Source: Chryseobacterium phocaeense (GTDB taxonomy: Bacteria > Bacteroidota > Bacteroidia > Flavobacteriales > Weeksellaceae). Taken from it: DNA of 64,000 nucleotides. Below the pieces are notes generated by a model. That model was not told the origin of the DNA. It did no database searches and worked only from the letters and a program-made list of their open reading frames with translations. The first letter of the stretch is position 1; every line of letters starts with the position of its first letter. The stretch covers positions 558,001 to 622,000 of the forward strand of contig NZ_LT827014.1 of NCBI RefSeq assembly GCF_900169075.1, read 5' to 3'. The translations under genes were made by a program, and so were the position numbers. Of this stretch, positions 51,687-60,730 are shown piece by piece.

Positions 51687-51700
51687 AATAATATTTTTTC

Positions 51701-51734
51701 TAAAAATAGTGAAAAAATGTTATTATGATACAAA
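51701..51734 (-). promoter_or_regulatory. Possible promoter for the choice-of-anchor J gene
   Basis: Minus strand TTTG (51734-51731), 22-base spacer, TATTTTTA (51708-51701), one mismatch from TAnnTTTG. Confidence 0.35.
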
Positions 51735-51771
51735 AATTCAGTTAAATTGTTTAAAATGTGTGTTTTATTTA

Positions 51772-53313
51772 TCAGGAGCTGCAGGATAGTGTAGAACATC
51801 CCGTTGTGTCATTATAAGTAGAAGGCCTTTTCACAGAAAACTCAGGATATAATTCTTCATATGGATTTTCAAGGGCAAGGGTCAGTTTTTCAAGCATTTC
51901 TGTTTTTCCGGTACTGATCTCTTCAATGCATTCATAAAGAAGATAATTTCTTAGGGTAAACTTAGGATTGGAACGCTTCATTAATGCTAATGATTCTTCT
52001 CTTGGGATCGTATTGGCGGTGAGCCTTGCTTCGTATTTTCCTGCAAAGTCTTCCAGTTTTTTCAATTTTTCATGATCTAAAGGAATGTATACTGTATCAG
52101 CAAAAAGAGATTGAAAATCACTTTCAGTGTTTAGTTTTTCCAGTTGGTTAAAAAACAAAGTGTAATCCAGCTGTAGCTCCTGCATCAGTCCCTGCCAGTT
52201 GGTGAAGAATTCCTCATCACTTTCCAGAAGTTCATCAAAACCAAATTTGCGGCAAAGCATCTGATCATGGGCTTCCCAGAAGTAAGTTCCATAATGGTTT
52301 AAGGTGTCTTCCAAGAATTTTTCATCTTTGATTAAGGGATGAAGTGCATTTGCCAGCTGCCATAAATTCCATTGTGAGATCTGTCCCTGTTTTCCGAAAG
52401 CATATCTTCTTCCCGGAAGATCTGTGGTGTTTGGGGTGAAATTAAGATCATATTCGTCCATCATGGAATAAGGTCCATAGTCTATCGTTAATCCCAAAAC
52501 AGACATATTATCCGTATTCATTACTCCGTGAACAAATCCTACCCTGAACCATTCAACCATGAGATCTGCTGTTCTGGTACATACTTTTTCAAAAAAGTCT
52601 TTATATTTCTGAATTCCGTCTGTAGTAATTTCGGGATAATAGTTTTCAATGGTGAAATCTGCAAGATCCTCCAGGGTATTGTATTCCCGCTGGGCAGAAA
52701 GCAGTTCAAAATGTCCGAAACGCAGAAAACTTTCAGCGGTTCTGATGACCACAGCTCCTTTTTCCAACTGAGGATTTCCGTTATACATCATATCTCTCAC
52801 CACATCCTCTCCTGTAAAAGCCAGACTTAAAGCTCTTGTCGTAGGAACGCCAAGGTGGTACATAGCTTCACTCATAAGATATTCACGGACCGAAGACCTC
52901 AGCACAGCTCTCCCGTCTGCATGTCTGGAATAAGGCGTTGCGCCGGCTCCTTTCCACTGGATTTCTGTTTTTCTTCCTTCCTTATTAATGATTTCTCCCG
53001 CCAGTATGGCCCTTCCGTCTCCAAGCTGTCCTGCCCAGTTTCCAAACTGATGCCCTGCATACGCGGTGGCATAGGTTTTTACATTTTCCGGAAGATGGTT
53101 TCCAACGAGAAAATCAAGGTCCTGTTCTTCATATTGTCCCAGACCGATTTCTTCAGATAAAGTTTCGTTAAAAGCAATCAGCTGCGGAGCATCAAAACCT
53201 GCAGGCTTTGTTGTGGAAAACAAAACTTTCGGGGTATTTCGCTGCATCGGGTTGTTTGAAAGGTCGCCCGGAAATATATCGGTAAAAGGCTGTCTGATCT
53301 GTTCAATATTCAT
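51772..53313 (-). CDS. selO: Protein adenylyltransferase SelO (YdiU family)
   Basis: A 513-residue pseudokinase that transfers AMP, not phosphate, to protein Ser/Thr/Tyr in known relatives. Family landmarks: YAGHQFGNWAGQLGDGRAILAGE (nucleotide loop), WKGAGATPYSRHADGRAVLRSS, TRALSLAF, SFLRFGHFELL, and the catalytic segment FVHGVMNTDNMSVLGLTIDYGPYSMMD. The C-terminus reads CSTLSCSS; in other SelO proteins a Cys or Sec at this place forms a redox-sensing disulfide. The start ATG (53313) lies only 5 bases after a perfect -7 box, see findings. Closed upstream by the PBP1A terminator. Confidence 0.95.
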   Translation of the reverse strand: MNIEQIRQPFTDIFPGDLSNNPMQRNTPKVLFSTTKPAGFDAPQLIAFNETLSEEIGLGQYEEQDLDFLVGNHLPENVKTYATAYAGHQFGNWAGQLGDGRAILAGEIINKEGRKTEIQWKGAGATPYSRHADGRAVLRSSVREYLMSEAMYHLGVPTTRALSLAFTGEDVVRDMMYNGNPQLEKGAVVIRTAESFLRFGHFELLSAQREYNTLEDLADFTIENYYPEITTDGIQKYKDFFEKVCTRTADLMVEWFRVGFVHGVMNTDNMSVLGLTIDYGPYSMMDEYDLNFTPNTTDLPGRRYAFGKQGQISQWNLWQLANALHPLIKDEKFLEDTLNHYGTYFWEAHDQMLCRKFGFDELLESDEEFFTNWQGLMQELQLDYTLFFNQLEKLNTESDFQSLFADTVYIPLDHEKLKKLEDFAGKYEARLTANTIPREESLALMKRSNPKFTLRNYLLYECIEEISTGKTEMLEKLTLALENPYEELYPEFSVKRPSTYNDTTGCSTLSCSS

Positions 53314-53317
53314 ACTT

Positions 53318-53325
53318 CAAAGGTA
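53318..53325 (-). promoter_or_regulatory. Promoter -7 box for selO, near-leaderless
   Basis: Minus-strand TACCTTTG (perfect TAnnTTTG), only 4 bases before the selO ATG. A TTTG at 53353-53350 could be the -33 box with a 24-base spacer. Confidence 0.5.
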
Positions 53326-53334
53326 CTCATTATA

Positions 53335-53369
53335 AAAGAAAAGACCCTTCAAATTCATGAAAGGTCTTA
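53335..53369 (-). terminator. Terminator of the ricT-gldH-PBP1A unit
   Basis: An 11-bp stem (AAGACCTTTCA with TGAAGGGTCTT on the minus strand, one T-G pair), loop of 6, then T-rich, 20 bases after the PBP1A stop. Confidence 0.7.
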
Positions 53370-53388
53370 TGTATTGCTAAAAGAGAAT

Positions 53389-55764
53389 TTATTTATTGAA
53401 ATCTACCTCATCCGTAGAGTGGAGATTGTCATTGATATTTTCCTCTTTTTTGTCTGTATTATTTTTAGGTGTAGGATCTACTGGTCTTGGGTTTTTGATC
53501 TCGTCAATGGTCTGAAGTCCTCCGTCATCTCCATAGCCTTCACCTAAACCTTTAAGATTGGAACATCCGTCTTTCCAGTCAGATGGTCTTGTGAATTTAT
53601 CATCAGGCGTAATTCCCAGAGATTTATCTGCCCAGACTTTTTTCATGAAGATGGCCCAGATTGGAAGTGCCATTTTCGCCCCCTGACCTTCACCGGTTCC
53701 GAAGAAGTGAGTAGCTCTGTCTTCCCAGCCTACCCAGGCTCCTGTTGCCAGTTTTGGAGTGATTCCCATAAACCAACCATCGGAGTTGTTCTGTGTAGTA
53801 CCTGTTTTAGCAGCAATTTCCACACCTTTTGAGATGCCTCTTCTTCCCAATTCACCGGAAGCAGTACCATATTGGGTTACTCCTTTCATCAGCTCAATCA
53901 TGGTGTAGGCATACATTGGGTTCATCACTTCTTTAGGTTCTACATTCACTTCCTTGATCACCCTTCCGTTGGCATCTTCAATCCTCCAGATCATTTCCGG
54001 TTTGTTGTAGTTTCCGTAATTGGCGAAAGTACTGTAGGCCCCAAGCATTTCATAAATGGTAATATCTGATGAACCTAAGGCAATGGTATTGTTTCTTGGG
54101 ATATCTTCCGTCACCCCTAAGTCTCTTGCGGTCTGGATAACGGCATCTACACCCGTCATTTCAATAAGACGTGCCGCCACCGGGTTTTGAGAGTGGGCCA
54201 ATGCATCTTTTAACGTAAGCATTCCCCCTCTTCCGGGAACATGCCATCCTTTGTGGTCATAAGTTCCGTTGGAAACCGTTGAACATGGTGTCATCCCCAG
54301 TTTCATAATAGCTGTAGCATATACGAAAGGCTTAAAGGTAGATCCTACCTGTCTTTTTCCTTGCTTGATGTGGTCATACTGGAAATGCTGCCAGTCTATA
54401 CCACCTACCCATGCCTTGATCTCGCCGCTTCCGGGAACCATAGACATCAAACCTGCCTGGGCAATCTGTTTGTGATATCTGATGGAGTCCCAGGGAGACA
54501 TTTCAACCTCTTCTTCTCCAGCCCATGTGAAACGTGAAGTTTTGATAGGTTTGTGGAATTCCAGTAAAATAGAATCTTCGGAAACTCCGGCAGCTTTCAG
54601 TTGTTTGTAACGGCCGGTTCTCTTCATGGCCTGGGTCATTACACTCGTCACCTGCTTATCTGTCAGGTAGTAAAAAGGTCTGTTTTTTCTGCCTCTCTGC
54701 TCAGCATCGAATCTTTTCTGAAGATCAGTTAAATGTTCCTTGATAGACTGCTCGGCATATTTCTGCATTTTGGAATCAAGGGTTACATATATTTTTAAAC
54801 CGTCTTTGTATAAATTAAGCTTCTTGCCGGTTTCTTTTTCGTAGCCTTCAAGATACTTGTCGATTTCCTTTCTTAGATAGAATTTATAATAGGCAGAGTA
54901 GTCGTCATTGATATTTTTGATAGGATGATAATCTACCTCAACGGCGGTAGCGATTGCTTTATCATATGTTGCCTGGTCTATATATCCGGTTTCAAACATC
55001 TGCTGCAGAACCACATCTCTTCTTCTCTTGGAACGTTCCGGATTTCTCATTGGGTTGTTCGCAATCGGAGCTTCCAGCATCGCTACAAAAACTGCAGCTT
55101 CTGGAAGGGTAAGTTCGGACGTTGTTTTATTGAAATAGATCTTGGAAGCCATTTCAATACCATTCGCGTTATAGGTAAAGTCAAACTTATTGAAATATAA
55201 GGTAATGATTTCCTCTTTCGTATATCTTTTTTCAAGGCTTACGGCAACGGACCATTCTTTTAACTTCTGGATGACCCTTTTGATAGGATTTTTAGAAGGC
55301 TCTTTGGTGAACAATAACTTCGCCAGCTGCTGAGTGATTGTAGAACCCCCGCCACGGTCTCCACCATAACGTACGGCTCTCAGGATAGATTTTAAATCAA
55401 TCCCGGAATGTTCTTTAAAACGCTCATCTTCTTTGGCCTGTAAAGCATAGATAAGATAAGGTGGCAGCTGTTTGTACGTAATAGGCTGGGTCTTTTCTTT
55501 TTCAAACTTTCCAAGCAAAACACCGTCCGATGAAATGATTTCAGAAGCCACATAGATATCAGGGTTTTCCAGTTCCTTTACATCAGGCATTTCTCCAAGA
55601 AAGCCCTGGGAAACGGCAAAGAAAAGTCCTGAAATACCTAAAACGACTGCAATGAGCCCGATCCAAATAAATCTAACCCATTTTTTCCAGGAGGTATTCT
55701 TTTTTTTGGGCGGAAGAGGGAAGGTTTTTCCCTTGTTTCCTGCGTTTTGTCTGTTGTCTTCCAT
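53389..55764 (-). CDS. Penicillin-binding protein 1A (class A)
   Basis: A 791-residue bifunctional cell-wall synthase: glycosyltransferase (GT51) and transpeptidase. One N-terminal membrane helix (WVRFIWIGLIAVVLGISGLFFAV, after a charged head). GT51: ALQAKEDERFKEHSGIDLKSILRAV with catalytic Glu, GGGSTITQQLAKLLF, and the EEIITLYFNKFDF segment. Transpeptidase: catalytic Ser in VGSTFKPFVYATAI, SxN in AHSQNPVAARL, and KTGT in AAKTGTTQNNSDGWF. It ends with a disordered Lys/Asn/Asp-rich tail. Third gene after ricT and gldH, 6 bases behind gldH. Confidence 0.96.
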   Translation of the reverse strand: MEDNRQNAGNKGKTFPLPPKKKNTSWKKWVRFIWIGLIAVVLGISGLFFAVSQGFLGEMPDVKELENPDIYVASEIISSDGVLLGKFEKEKTQPITYKQLPPYLIYALQAKEDERFKEHSGIDLKSILRAVRYGGDRGGGSTITQQLAKLLFTKEPSKNPIKRVIQKLKEWSVAVSLEKRYTKEEIITLYFNKFDFTYNANGIEMASKIYFNKTTSELTLPEAAVFVAMLEAPIANNPMRNPERSKRRRDVVLQQMFETGYIDQATYDKAIATAVEVDYHPIKNINDDYSAYYKFYLRKEIDKYLEGYEKETGKKLNLYKDGLKIYVTLDSKMQKYAEQSIKEHLTDLQKRFDAEQRGRKNRPFYYLTDKQVTSVMTQAMKRTGRYKQLKAAGVSEDSILLEFHKPIKTSRFTWAGEEEVEMSPWDSIRYHKQIAQAGLMSMVPGSGEIKAWVGGIDWQHFQYDHIKQGKRQVGSTFKPFVYATAIMKLGMTPCSTVSNGTYDHKGWHVPGRGGMLTLKDALAHSQNPVAARLIEMTGVDAVIQTARDLGVTEDIPRNNTIALGSSDITIYEMLGAYSTFANYGNYNKPEMIWRIEDANGRVIKEVNVEPKEVMNPMYAYTMIELMKGVTQYGTASGELGRRGISKGVEIAAKTGTTQNNSDGWFMGITPKLATGAWVGWEDRATHFFGTGEGQGAKMALPIWAIFMKKVWADKSLGITPDDKFTRPSDWKDGCSNLKGLGEGYGDDGGLQTIDEIKNPRPVDPTPKNNTDKKEENINDNLHSTDEVDFNK

Positions 55765-55770
55765 TGATGG

Positions 55771-56235
55771 TTACGGTTTAGCCGTTTCTAGTTTTACTCC
55801 AACGTCTTCAATTCCCGGAAGGTTGTCATTTCTCATAGCCTGGATAAGGCCGATTTCATACTTTCCCTTAGCCGGAAATTTATAGTTCATTTTATACTGA
55901 AATAATGCTTCCTTCGTTTCACCAAAACCTGTACCAAGCCATTCGCCGTTTGGTTTTGCCAGTACATAATTCAGGGTATCTGTTTCCTTCTTTTTGTTCT
56001 GGAGATTGGTGAAATTTACAATAAACCTTATATTGCTGTAAGGATAAGAGTTGTTATTTCTTACAACAAATATAATATTTTTAGGATTCTGCGGATCTGA
56101 AACTTCAAGATTAAATTTTTGCTCACTTTTCTTATTCCATTTATTATTAACGGAATTCATAATGACATGTTCTTCCGAAGAAGACTGGCAGCTGAAGAAA
56201 AGGATAAGAGATAATAATCCTAAAATTTTACGCAT
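55771..56235 (-). CDS. gldH: Gliding motility lipoprotein GldH
   Basis: A 154-residue lipoprotein needed for gliding in Flavobacterium. ATG 56235 gives a lipoprotein signal (MRKILGLLSLILFFSC, lipobox FFSC); the longer frame from 56400 adds a Lys/Arg-rich stretch that overlaps ricT. The mature part matches GldH: QKFNLEVSDPQNPKNIIFVVRNNNSYPYSNIRFIVNFT, GFGETKEALFQYKMNYKFPAKGKYEIGLIQAMR and PGIEDVGVKLE. Its first 8 bases overlap the ricT end. The ricT-gldH-PBP1A order occurs in other Flavobacteriia (known context, from memory). Whether this species glides cannot be told. Confidence 0.93.
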   Translation of the reverse strand: MRKILGLLSLILFFSCQSSSEEHVIMNSVNNKWNKKSEQKFNLEVSDPQNPKNIIFVVRNNNSYPYSNIRFIVNFTNLQNKKKETDTLNYVLAKPNGEWLGTGFGETKEALFQYKMNYKFPAKGKYEIGLIQAMRNDNLPGIEDVGVKLETAKP

Positions 56236-57628
56236 TTTTATCTTTTTTTGGAGGGTATTTCTTTTTAAAATTTTTCTTGTTCGGATTGTGCTGTTTTTTC
56301 TCAGGATCTGAAGACGCATCAGCTTTTTCCGTTTGTGCTTTTGGCTGCGGCTTAGGCTGTTGTTTTTGTTGCGGTCTCTGCTGGTTCCCGGAGTTGGCAT
56401 TAGGGTTTTCCTGTCTGTCCTGTCTTTCCGGACGCTCAGATCTTTCGGGTCTGTTTTTCTTTGGCCCTTGCCCCTGTTGTCCCTGCCCGTTGTTGGATCT
56501 GTTTTGATTCTGATTTCTGTTCCTGTTATTGCCCCTGTTCTTCTTTTCGAATCGGTCCACGTTGTTTTCCTGGATCAGGTCTATGGTCTGAAGTGAGGAT
56601 TCAGGCTGCTTGAGTTCCTCCAAAGGAAGAATTTTTTCACCTCTTTTGTTTTTTGAGATTAATTTTTTAACAAGCTCAATATCAAAATCATACCATGCCA
56701 TAGAACTGTCTACATACGCAAACCACATTTTCTTTTTGAAAACGTCTATTTTAATACAGAATGCTCTTCCTTTTTCGGTATCAAGGGTGGTAGATGAGGA
56801 AGGGAAGTTGCTCAGTGCATCAAGATAGCTGTCTAATTCGTAATTAAGACAGCATTTCAGCTTACCGCATTGTCCGGCAAGCTTTTGCGGGTTGATACTA
56901 AGCTGCTGGTATCTGGCCACATTGGTATTTACAGATCTGAAATCCGTAAGCCATGTGGAACAGCAGAGCTCTCTTCCGCATGATCCTATACCGCCTACTT
57001 TGGCTGCTTCCTGTCTGAAACCAATCTGCTTCATGTCTATTTTGGTTCTGAAAGCACCGGCGTATTCTTTAATCAGCTGTCTGAAATCTACGCGGTTATC
57101 AGCGGTATAATAAAAAGTGATCTTTGAAGAATCTCCCTGATATTCTACATCAGTGACCTTCATTTCAAGACCTATTCTATGGGCAATTTTTCTTGCTTCC
57201 AGCTTTACGCCGTCTTCCTTTTTCCGGGCTTCCTGCCAGACTTCAAGGTCTTTCTGGTTCGCCTGCCTGTATATTTTGAGTACCGATTCTTCAGAAGCTT
57301 TTTTCTTTTTCATCTGAATCTTTACTAATTCTCCGGTGAGGCTTACTACGCCTACATCGTGCCCCGGGCTTGATTCTACTGTTACTACGCTACCTATATG
57401 TAAAGGAATATTGTTTACATTTTTATAAAACGATTTTCTGTCATTTTTAAATCTAACTTCCACAAAATCACACCTGTTTGAAGATGGATTGTTGATGTTG
57501 GAAAGCCAGTCGAAAACACTTAATTTATAACTATTACCGCAGGTATTTACATTTTCACAGCCATTCGCGGTTTTTTTAGGTCCGCAGGAATGTGCAGAAT
57601 CGCCGGATGTTTTGCATCCACAACTCAT
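56228..57628 (-). CDS. ricT: PSP1/RicT family protein
   Basis: A 466-residue protein of the PSP1 family. In Firmicutes, RicT with RicA and RicF forms an Fe-S complex acting on RNase Y. Here the N-terminus has Cys pairs (MSCGCKTSGDSAHSCGPKKT), the core is VEVRFKNDRKSFYKNVN, then KITFYYTADNRVDFRQLIKEYAGAFRTKIDMKQIG, and the signature GGIGSCGRELCCSTWLTDF ... LAGQCGKLKCCLNYE. The last ~115 residues are a low-complexity Asn/Gln/Arg/Lys-rich tail (NRNRNQNQNRSNNGQGQQGQ and on), absent in Firmicutes RicT and likely disordered and RNA-binding. First gene of the ricT-gldH-PBP1A unit. Confidence 0.93.
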   Translation of the reverse strand: MSCGCKTSGDSAHSCGPKKTANGCENVNTCGNSYKLSVFDWLSNINNPSSNRCDFVEVRFKNDRKSFYKNVNNIPLHIGSVVTVESSPGHDVGVVSLTGELVKIQMKKKKASEESVLKIYRQANQKDLEVWQEARKKEDGVKLEARKIAHRIGLEMKVTDVEYQGDSSKITFYYTADNRVDFRQLIKEYAGAFRTKIDMKQIGFRQEAAKVGGIGSCGRELCCSTWLTDFRSVNTNVARYQQLSINPQKLAGQCGKLKCCLNYELDSYLDALSNFPSSSTTLDTEKGRAFCIKIDVFKKKMWFAYVDSSMAWYDFDIELVKKLISKNKRGEKILPLEELKQPESSLQTIDLIQENNVDRFEKKNRGNNRNRNQNQNRSNNGQGQQGQGPKKNRPERSERPERQDRQENPNANSGNQQRPQQKQQPKPQPKAQTEKADASSDPEKKQHNPNKKNFKKKYPPKKDKNA

Positions 57629-57650
57629 ATAACTATTTTTTATAATCTTG

Positions 57651-57679
57651 CAAATTTATGTAAATTTATCTTTATGCAA
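57651..57679 (-). promoter_or_regulatory. Promoter for ricT-gldH-PBP1A
   Basis: Minus strand TTG (57679-57677), 18-base spacer, perfect TAAATTTG (57658-57651), 22 bases before the ricT ATG. Confidence 0.65.
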
Positions 57680-57776
57680 TTCTAAAATACCTAAATATTC
57701 AATATCGCTGTTGTTTAACATTAAACGTGAATTATGCGAGATATCATAAAAGTTCTTAAGTTACTATCTCAGATAT

Positions 57777-57800
57777 GTTTAGCAAAAAGGATGGCTAAAC
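57777..57800. other. Hairpin in the OmpP1 leader
   Basis: A 7-bp inverted repeat GTTTAGC ... GCTAAAC with a 10-base loop, within a wider ATGTTTA ... TAAACAT frame, followed by TGTTATTTT. It could be an operator or weak terminator; it lies 80 bases upstream of the -7 box at 57880. Confidence 0.4.
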
Positions 57801-57879
57801 TGTTATTTTAAACATAATTTTCTTTTATGATATTGTTTAAAATATTAAGAAAGATTAACAGATGTATTCAAAATAATTT

Positions 57880-57887
57880 TATATTTG
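57880..57887 (+). promoter_or_regulatory. Promoter -7 box TATATTTG for the OmpP1 gene
   Basis: Perfect TAnnTTTG match, 20 bases before ATG 57908; it excludes the longer frame's ATG at 57827. Confidence 0.55.
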
Positions 57888-57907
57888 GGTTATATAATAA
57901 ACAGTCT

Positions 57908-59146
57908 ATGAAAAAAATATTAGTATCAACTGCTTTATTGGCGGGTGTTTTATCTTACGCAGGAGGCTTCAGGGTATCTCTGCAGGGAGTGAAACAATTG
58001 GCCATGGCACATACTAGTGCTCATGCCGAAGATGCGAGTGTGGCATTCTTTAACCCGGCGGGTATGTCATTCATTCCTTCAAAACTGAGTATAGTGGCAG
58101 GAGGATTCGGGGCAAGTAATAAAGTTACTTTTCAAAACCTGAATACGCTGCAGAGTACGGAAACAGATAATCCTATTGGTACTCCGCTGTATGCTGCAGT
58201 TGCCTATAAACCGATAGAAAATTTATCCGTTGGTTTCAGTTTTACTACGCCTTTCGGAAGTACAATCCAATGGCCAAATGACTGGGAGGGGAAAGAAATG
58301 GTGCAGAAGCTGGAGCTTAAGAGCTTTTATTTTCAGCCGATGGTTTCTGTAAAACTGGCTCCCTGGGTATCATTTGGAGCAAGCTACATTTACGCAAAAG
58401 GGAAAGTAGACTGGGATAAAGCTGTAACGCAGTTCGGCGGAGAATTAAATATCAATGACGAAAAAGCAAGCGGAAGCGGATATGGATTCGGGTTCTATTT
58501 CAGACCGGATCCAAAAGTAGACGTGAGTATAGCATACCGTTCCCCTATTGATATGAAGGCTAAAAAAGGAACCGCTACATTCAAGTTCCCTTCGGCTTCT
58601 ATCTATCCTCTGTTAGGACTTGACCCAAGTACAGGACAGGACAAATTTACAGCAACGCTTCCTTTGGTGGAGGAGTACACCATCGGTTTAACCTATAAAG
58701 TAACCCCGAAATGGTTAATTTCAGCTGACTTCAACTATCACGGATGGGAAAGATACAGCAAGCTGACTCTTGATTTTGCTAACGCCCCGGTTGGGAATCA
58801 GGCAGATCCTACCGTGCTGGTGGCTCCTAAAAACTTCAGAAATGCCAAAACATTCAGATTGGGTACCCAATATGCATTCACAGATATGATCTTTGGACGT
58901 CTGGGAGCTTACTATGATGAATCTCCTTATACTGATGAAAACTTTATTCCGGAAACCCCTTCATTCAATACCTATGTTATTACCGGAGGTTTAGGTTTCA
59001 AACTAAAGCAGTTTGGAGTGGATATCGCAGGAGGATATGCAATGCCTCAGGCCAGAGATGTTAAAAATGCAGCTCTTGGATTTAACGGACAGGCAAAAGC
59101 TAAAGCATTCTACTTTGGTCTAGGTTTATCTTACAACCCTTTTTAA
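57908..59146 (+). CDS. OmpP1/FadL-family outer-membrane transporter
   Basis: A 412-residue beta-barrel expected to pass hydrophobic substrates such as long-chain fatty acids through the outer membrane. Start ATG 57908 gives signal MKKILVSTALLAGVLSYAGG. The family N-terminal hatch motif follows: GGFRVSLQGVKQLAMAHTSAHAEDASVAFFNPAGMSFIP, and late strands include the YTIGLTYKVTPKWLISADFNYHGWERYS and GGYAMPQARDVKNAALGFNG segments. Its stop is 10 bases before the SGNH lipoprotein gene, so the two are likely co-transcribed. Confidence 0.95.
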   Translation: MKKILVSTALLAGVLSYAGGFRVSLQGVKQLAMAHTSAHAEDASVAFFNPAGMSFIPSKLSIVAGGFGASNKVTFQNLNTLQSTETDNPIGTPLYAAVAYKPIENLSVGFSFTTPFGSTIQWPNDWEGKEMVQKLELKSFYFQPMVSVKLAPWVSFGASYIYAKGKVDWDKAVTQFGGELNINDEKASGSGYGFGFYFRPDPKVDVSIAYRSPIDMKAKKGTATFKFPSASIYPLLGLDPSTGQDKFTATLPLVEEYTIGLTYKVTPKWLISADFNYHGWERYSKLTLDFANAPVGNQADPTVLVAPKNFRNAKTFRLGTQYAFTDMIFGRLGAYYDESPYTDENFIPETPSFNTYVITGGLGFKLKQFGVDIAGGYAMPQARDVKNAALGFNGQAKAKAFYFGLGLSYNPF

Positions 59147-59156
59147 TTGAAAGACT

Positions 59157-60707
59157 ATGAAAAAAATTATAATATCTACACTTGCCGTTTCCGCACTTCT
59201 TTTTACAACAAGTTGTGAAAATGATTTCGATACTGATGTAAAAGATATCCAGGTGACCAAAGGAGATGCAGACTTTACGAAGTATGTTTCTCTTGGAAAT
59301 TCACTTACTTCAGGATACAGAGACGGTGCGCTTTATATTGACGGACAGAATGAGTCTTATCCTTCCATGATTGCCCAGCAGATGAGATTAGTGGGTGGGG
59401 GAGACTTCAAACAGCCACTGATGGCAGACAACAACGGAGGATTGATCCTGAATACCCTTGTGGGACCGGTTCAGATTGCCAATACCAAACTCTATATCAA
59501 TAGTTTTATTGACGGGGCACCGGATCTGAAAAATGCCAATAATAATACTGCGACCACTTTAACCAATACTGTGTTAACAGGTCCTTTCAATAACCTTGGA
59601 GTTCCGGGGGCAAAAGTGGCTCACTTATTGGCAGACGGTTACGGAAACGTACTGAATGTTGCTGCAAAAACAGCTAACCCTTATTTCGTGAGATTTGCTT
59701 CAGAACCAACTACCTCTGTTATCAAAGACTTTAAAAAGCAGAATCCTACTTTCTTCTCCCTATGGATTGGAAACAATGATGCTCTGTTATATGCTCTGGC
59801 GGGTGCAGACAGCTCTGCTGAAACTTTAACGCCACCTGCTCAGTTTAACGGGTATTATAATGCACTGATTAATGAAATTGCAACCACCAATGCAAAAGGT
59901 GTGATCGCAAATATTCCAAGTGTGACAACAATTCCTGCTTTAACAACAATTCCTGTTAATCCTTTAACGGCATCCGTATTGGGAAGTGGAAATGTAACGG
60001 CTGGAAACGCAACCATTGATGCATTAAATGCTCAGCTTTATGGGCCGTTAAGTCAAATACTGACCGCATTGGGAGCTGGCGACAGAATTAAGCCGCTTTC
60101 CAAAACTGAGGCGAATCCTCTCCTGATCAAAGATGAAAACCTGCCATCATTAAGCGCACAGATAACTGCAGCGGCTACAGCTTCAGGAAATCCTACGCTT
60201 ATGGCTTTGGCAGCTTATCTTGGAGCTACTTACGGACAGGCAAGACAGGCAAAAACAGGAGATCTTGTTCCATTAACCACCAAAGCGGAAATCGGGAAAC
60301 TGGAAACCCTTCCTCCTGGAGTTCCTGCATCCCTCGGAGCAAGAGGAGTTGCTTATCCGTTTGCAGATAAATATATATTGACCGCAACTGAGGTTACAGA
60401 AATCAATACCGCAATTGCTGCTTATAACGTAACGATCCAGGCGGCGGCTACCGCAAAAGGATATGCTTTTGTAGATGCCAATAAGAAAATGACCGAATTG
60501 AGTGCCCAGTCAGGAATTTCCTATGACGGGGTAAGGTATACTGCTAAATTTGTAACAGGAGGTGCTTTCTCTTTAGATGGCGTTCACCTTACAGGAAGAG
60601 GCTATGCCGTTATTGCCAATGAATTTATAAAATCCATTAATGCCACCTACAGGTCTAGTTTACCACAGGTAGATCCTAATAAATATTCAGGGATAAAATT
60701 CCCTTAA
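59157..60707 (+). CDS. SGNH/GDSL-type lipoprotein hydrolase
   Basis: A 516-residue predicted lipoprotein (lipobox TTSC in MKKIIISTLAVSALLFTTSC) with an SGNH-hydrolase fold. Blocks: catalytic Ser in YVSLGNSLTSGY (block I), the FFSLWIGNNDALLYAL segment with the oxyanion Asn (block III), and DGVHLTGRGYAV, with the Asp and His of the triad (block V). Large insertions between blocks give a length well above the typical ~200 residues. Paired with the FadL-type porin, so an esterase acting on fatty-acid-bearing substrates is a reasonable inference, not shown by sequence. Confidence 0.9.
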   Translation: MKKIIISTLAVSALLFTTSCENDFDTDVKDIQVTKGDADFTKYVSLGNSLTSGYRDGALYIDGQNESYPSMIAQQMRLVGGGDFKQPLMADNNGGLILNTLVGPVQIANTKLYINSFIDGAPDLKNANNNTATTLTNTVLTGPFNNLGVPGAKVAHLLADGYGNVLNVAAKTANPYFVRFASEPTTSVIKDFKKQNPTFFSLWIGNNDALLYALAGADSSAETLTPPAQFNGYYNALINEIATTNAKGVIANIPSVTTIPALTTIPVNPLTASVLGSGNVTAGNATIDALNAQLYGPLSQILTALGAGDRIKPLSKTEANPLLIKDENLPSLSAQITAAATASGNPTLMALAAYLGATYGQARQAKTGDLVPLTTKAEIGKLETLPPGVPASLGARGVAYPFADKYILTATEVTEINTAIAAYNVTIQAAATAKGYAFVDANKKMTELSAQSGISYDGVRYTAKFVTGGAFSLDGVHLTGRGYAVIANEFIKSINATYRSSLPQVDPNKYSGIKFP

Positions 60708-60730
60708 TGATACAGAAATTAAAAACTTAG

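Noticed and set aside
56236..56400. Longer gldH frame from 56400
   Set aside because: The extra 55 residues are Lys/Arg-rich read-through of the ricT tail in another frame; the lipoprotein signal begins at 56235.
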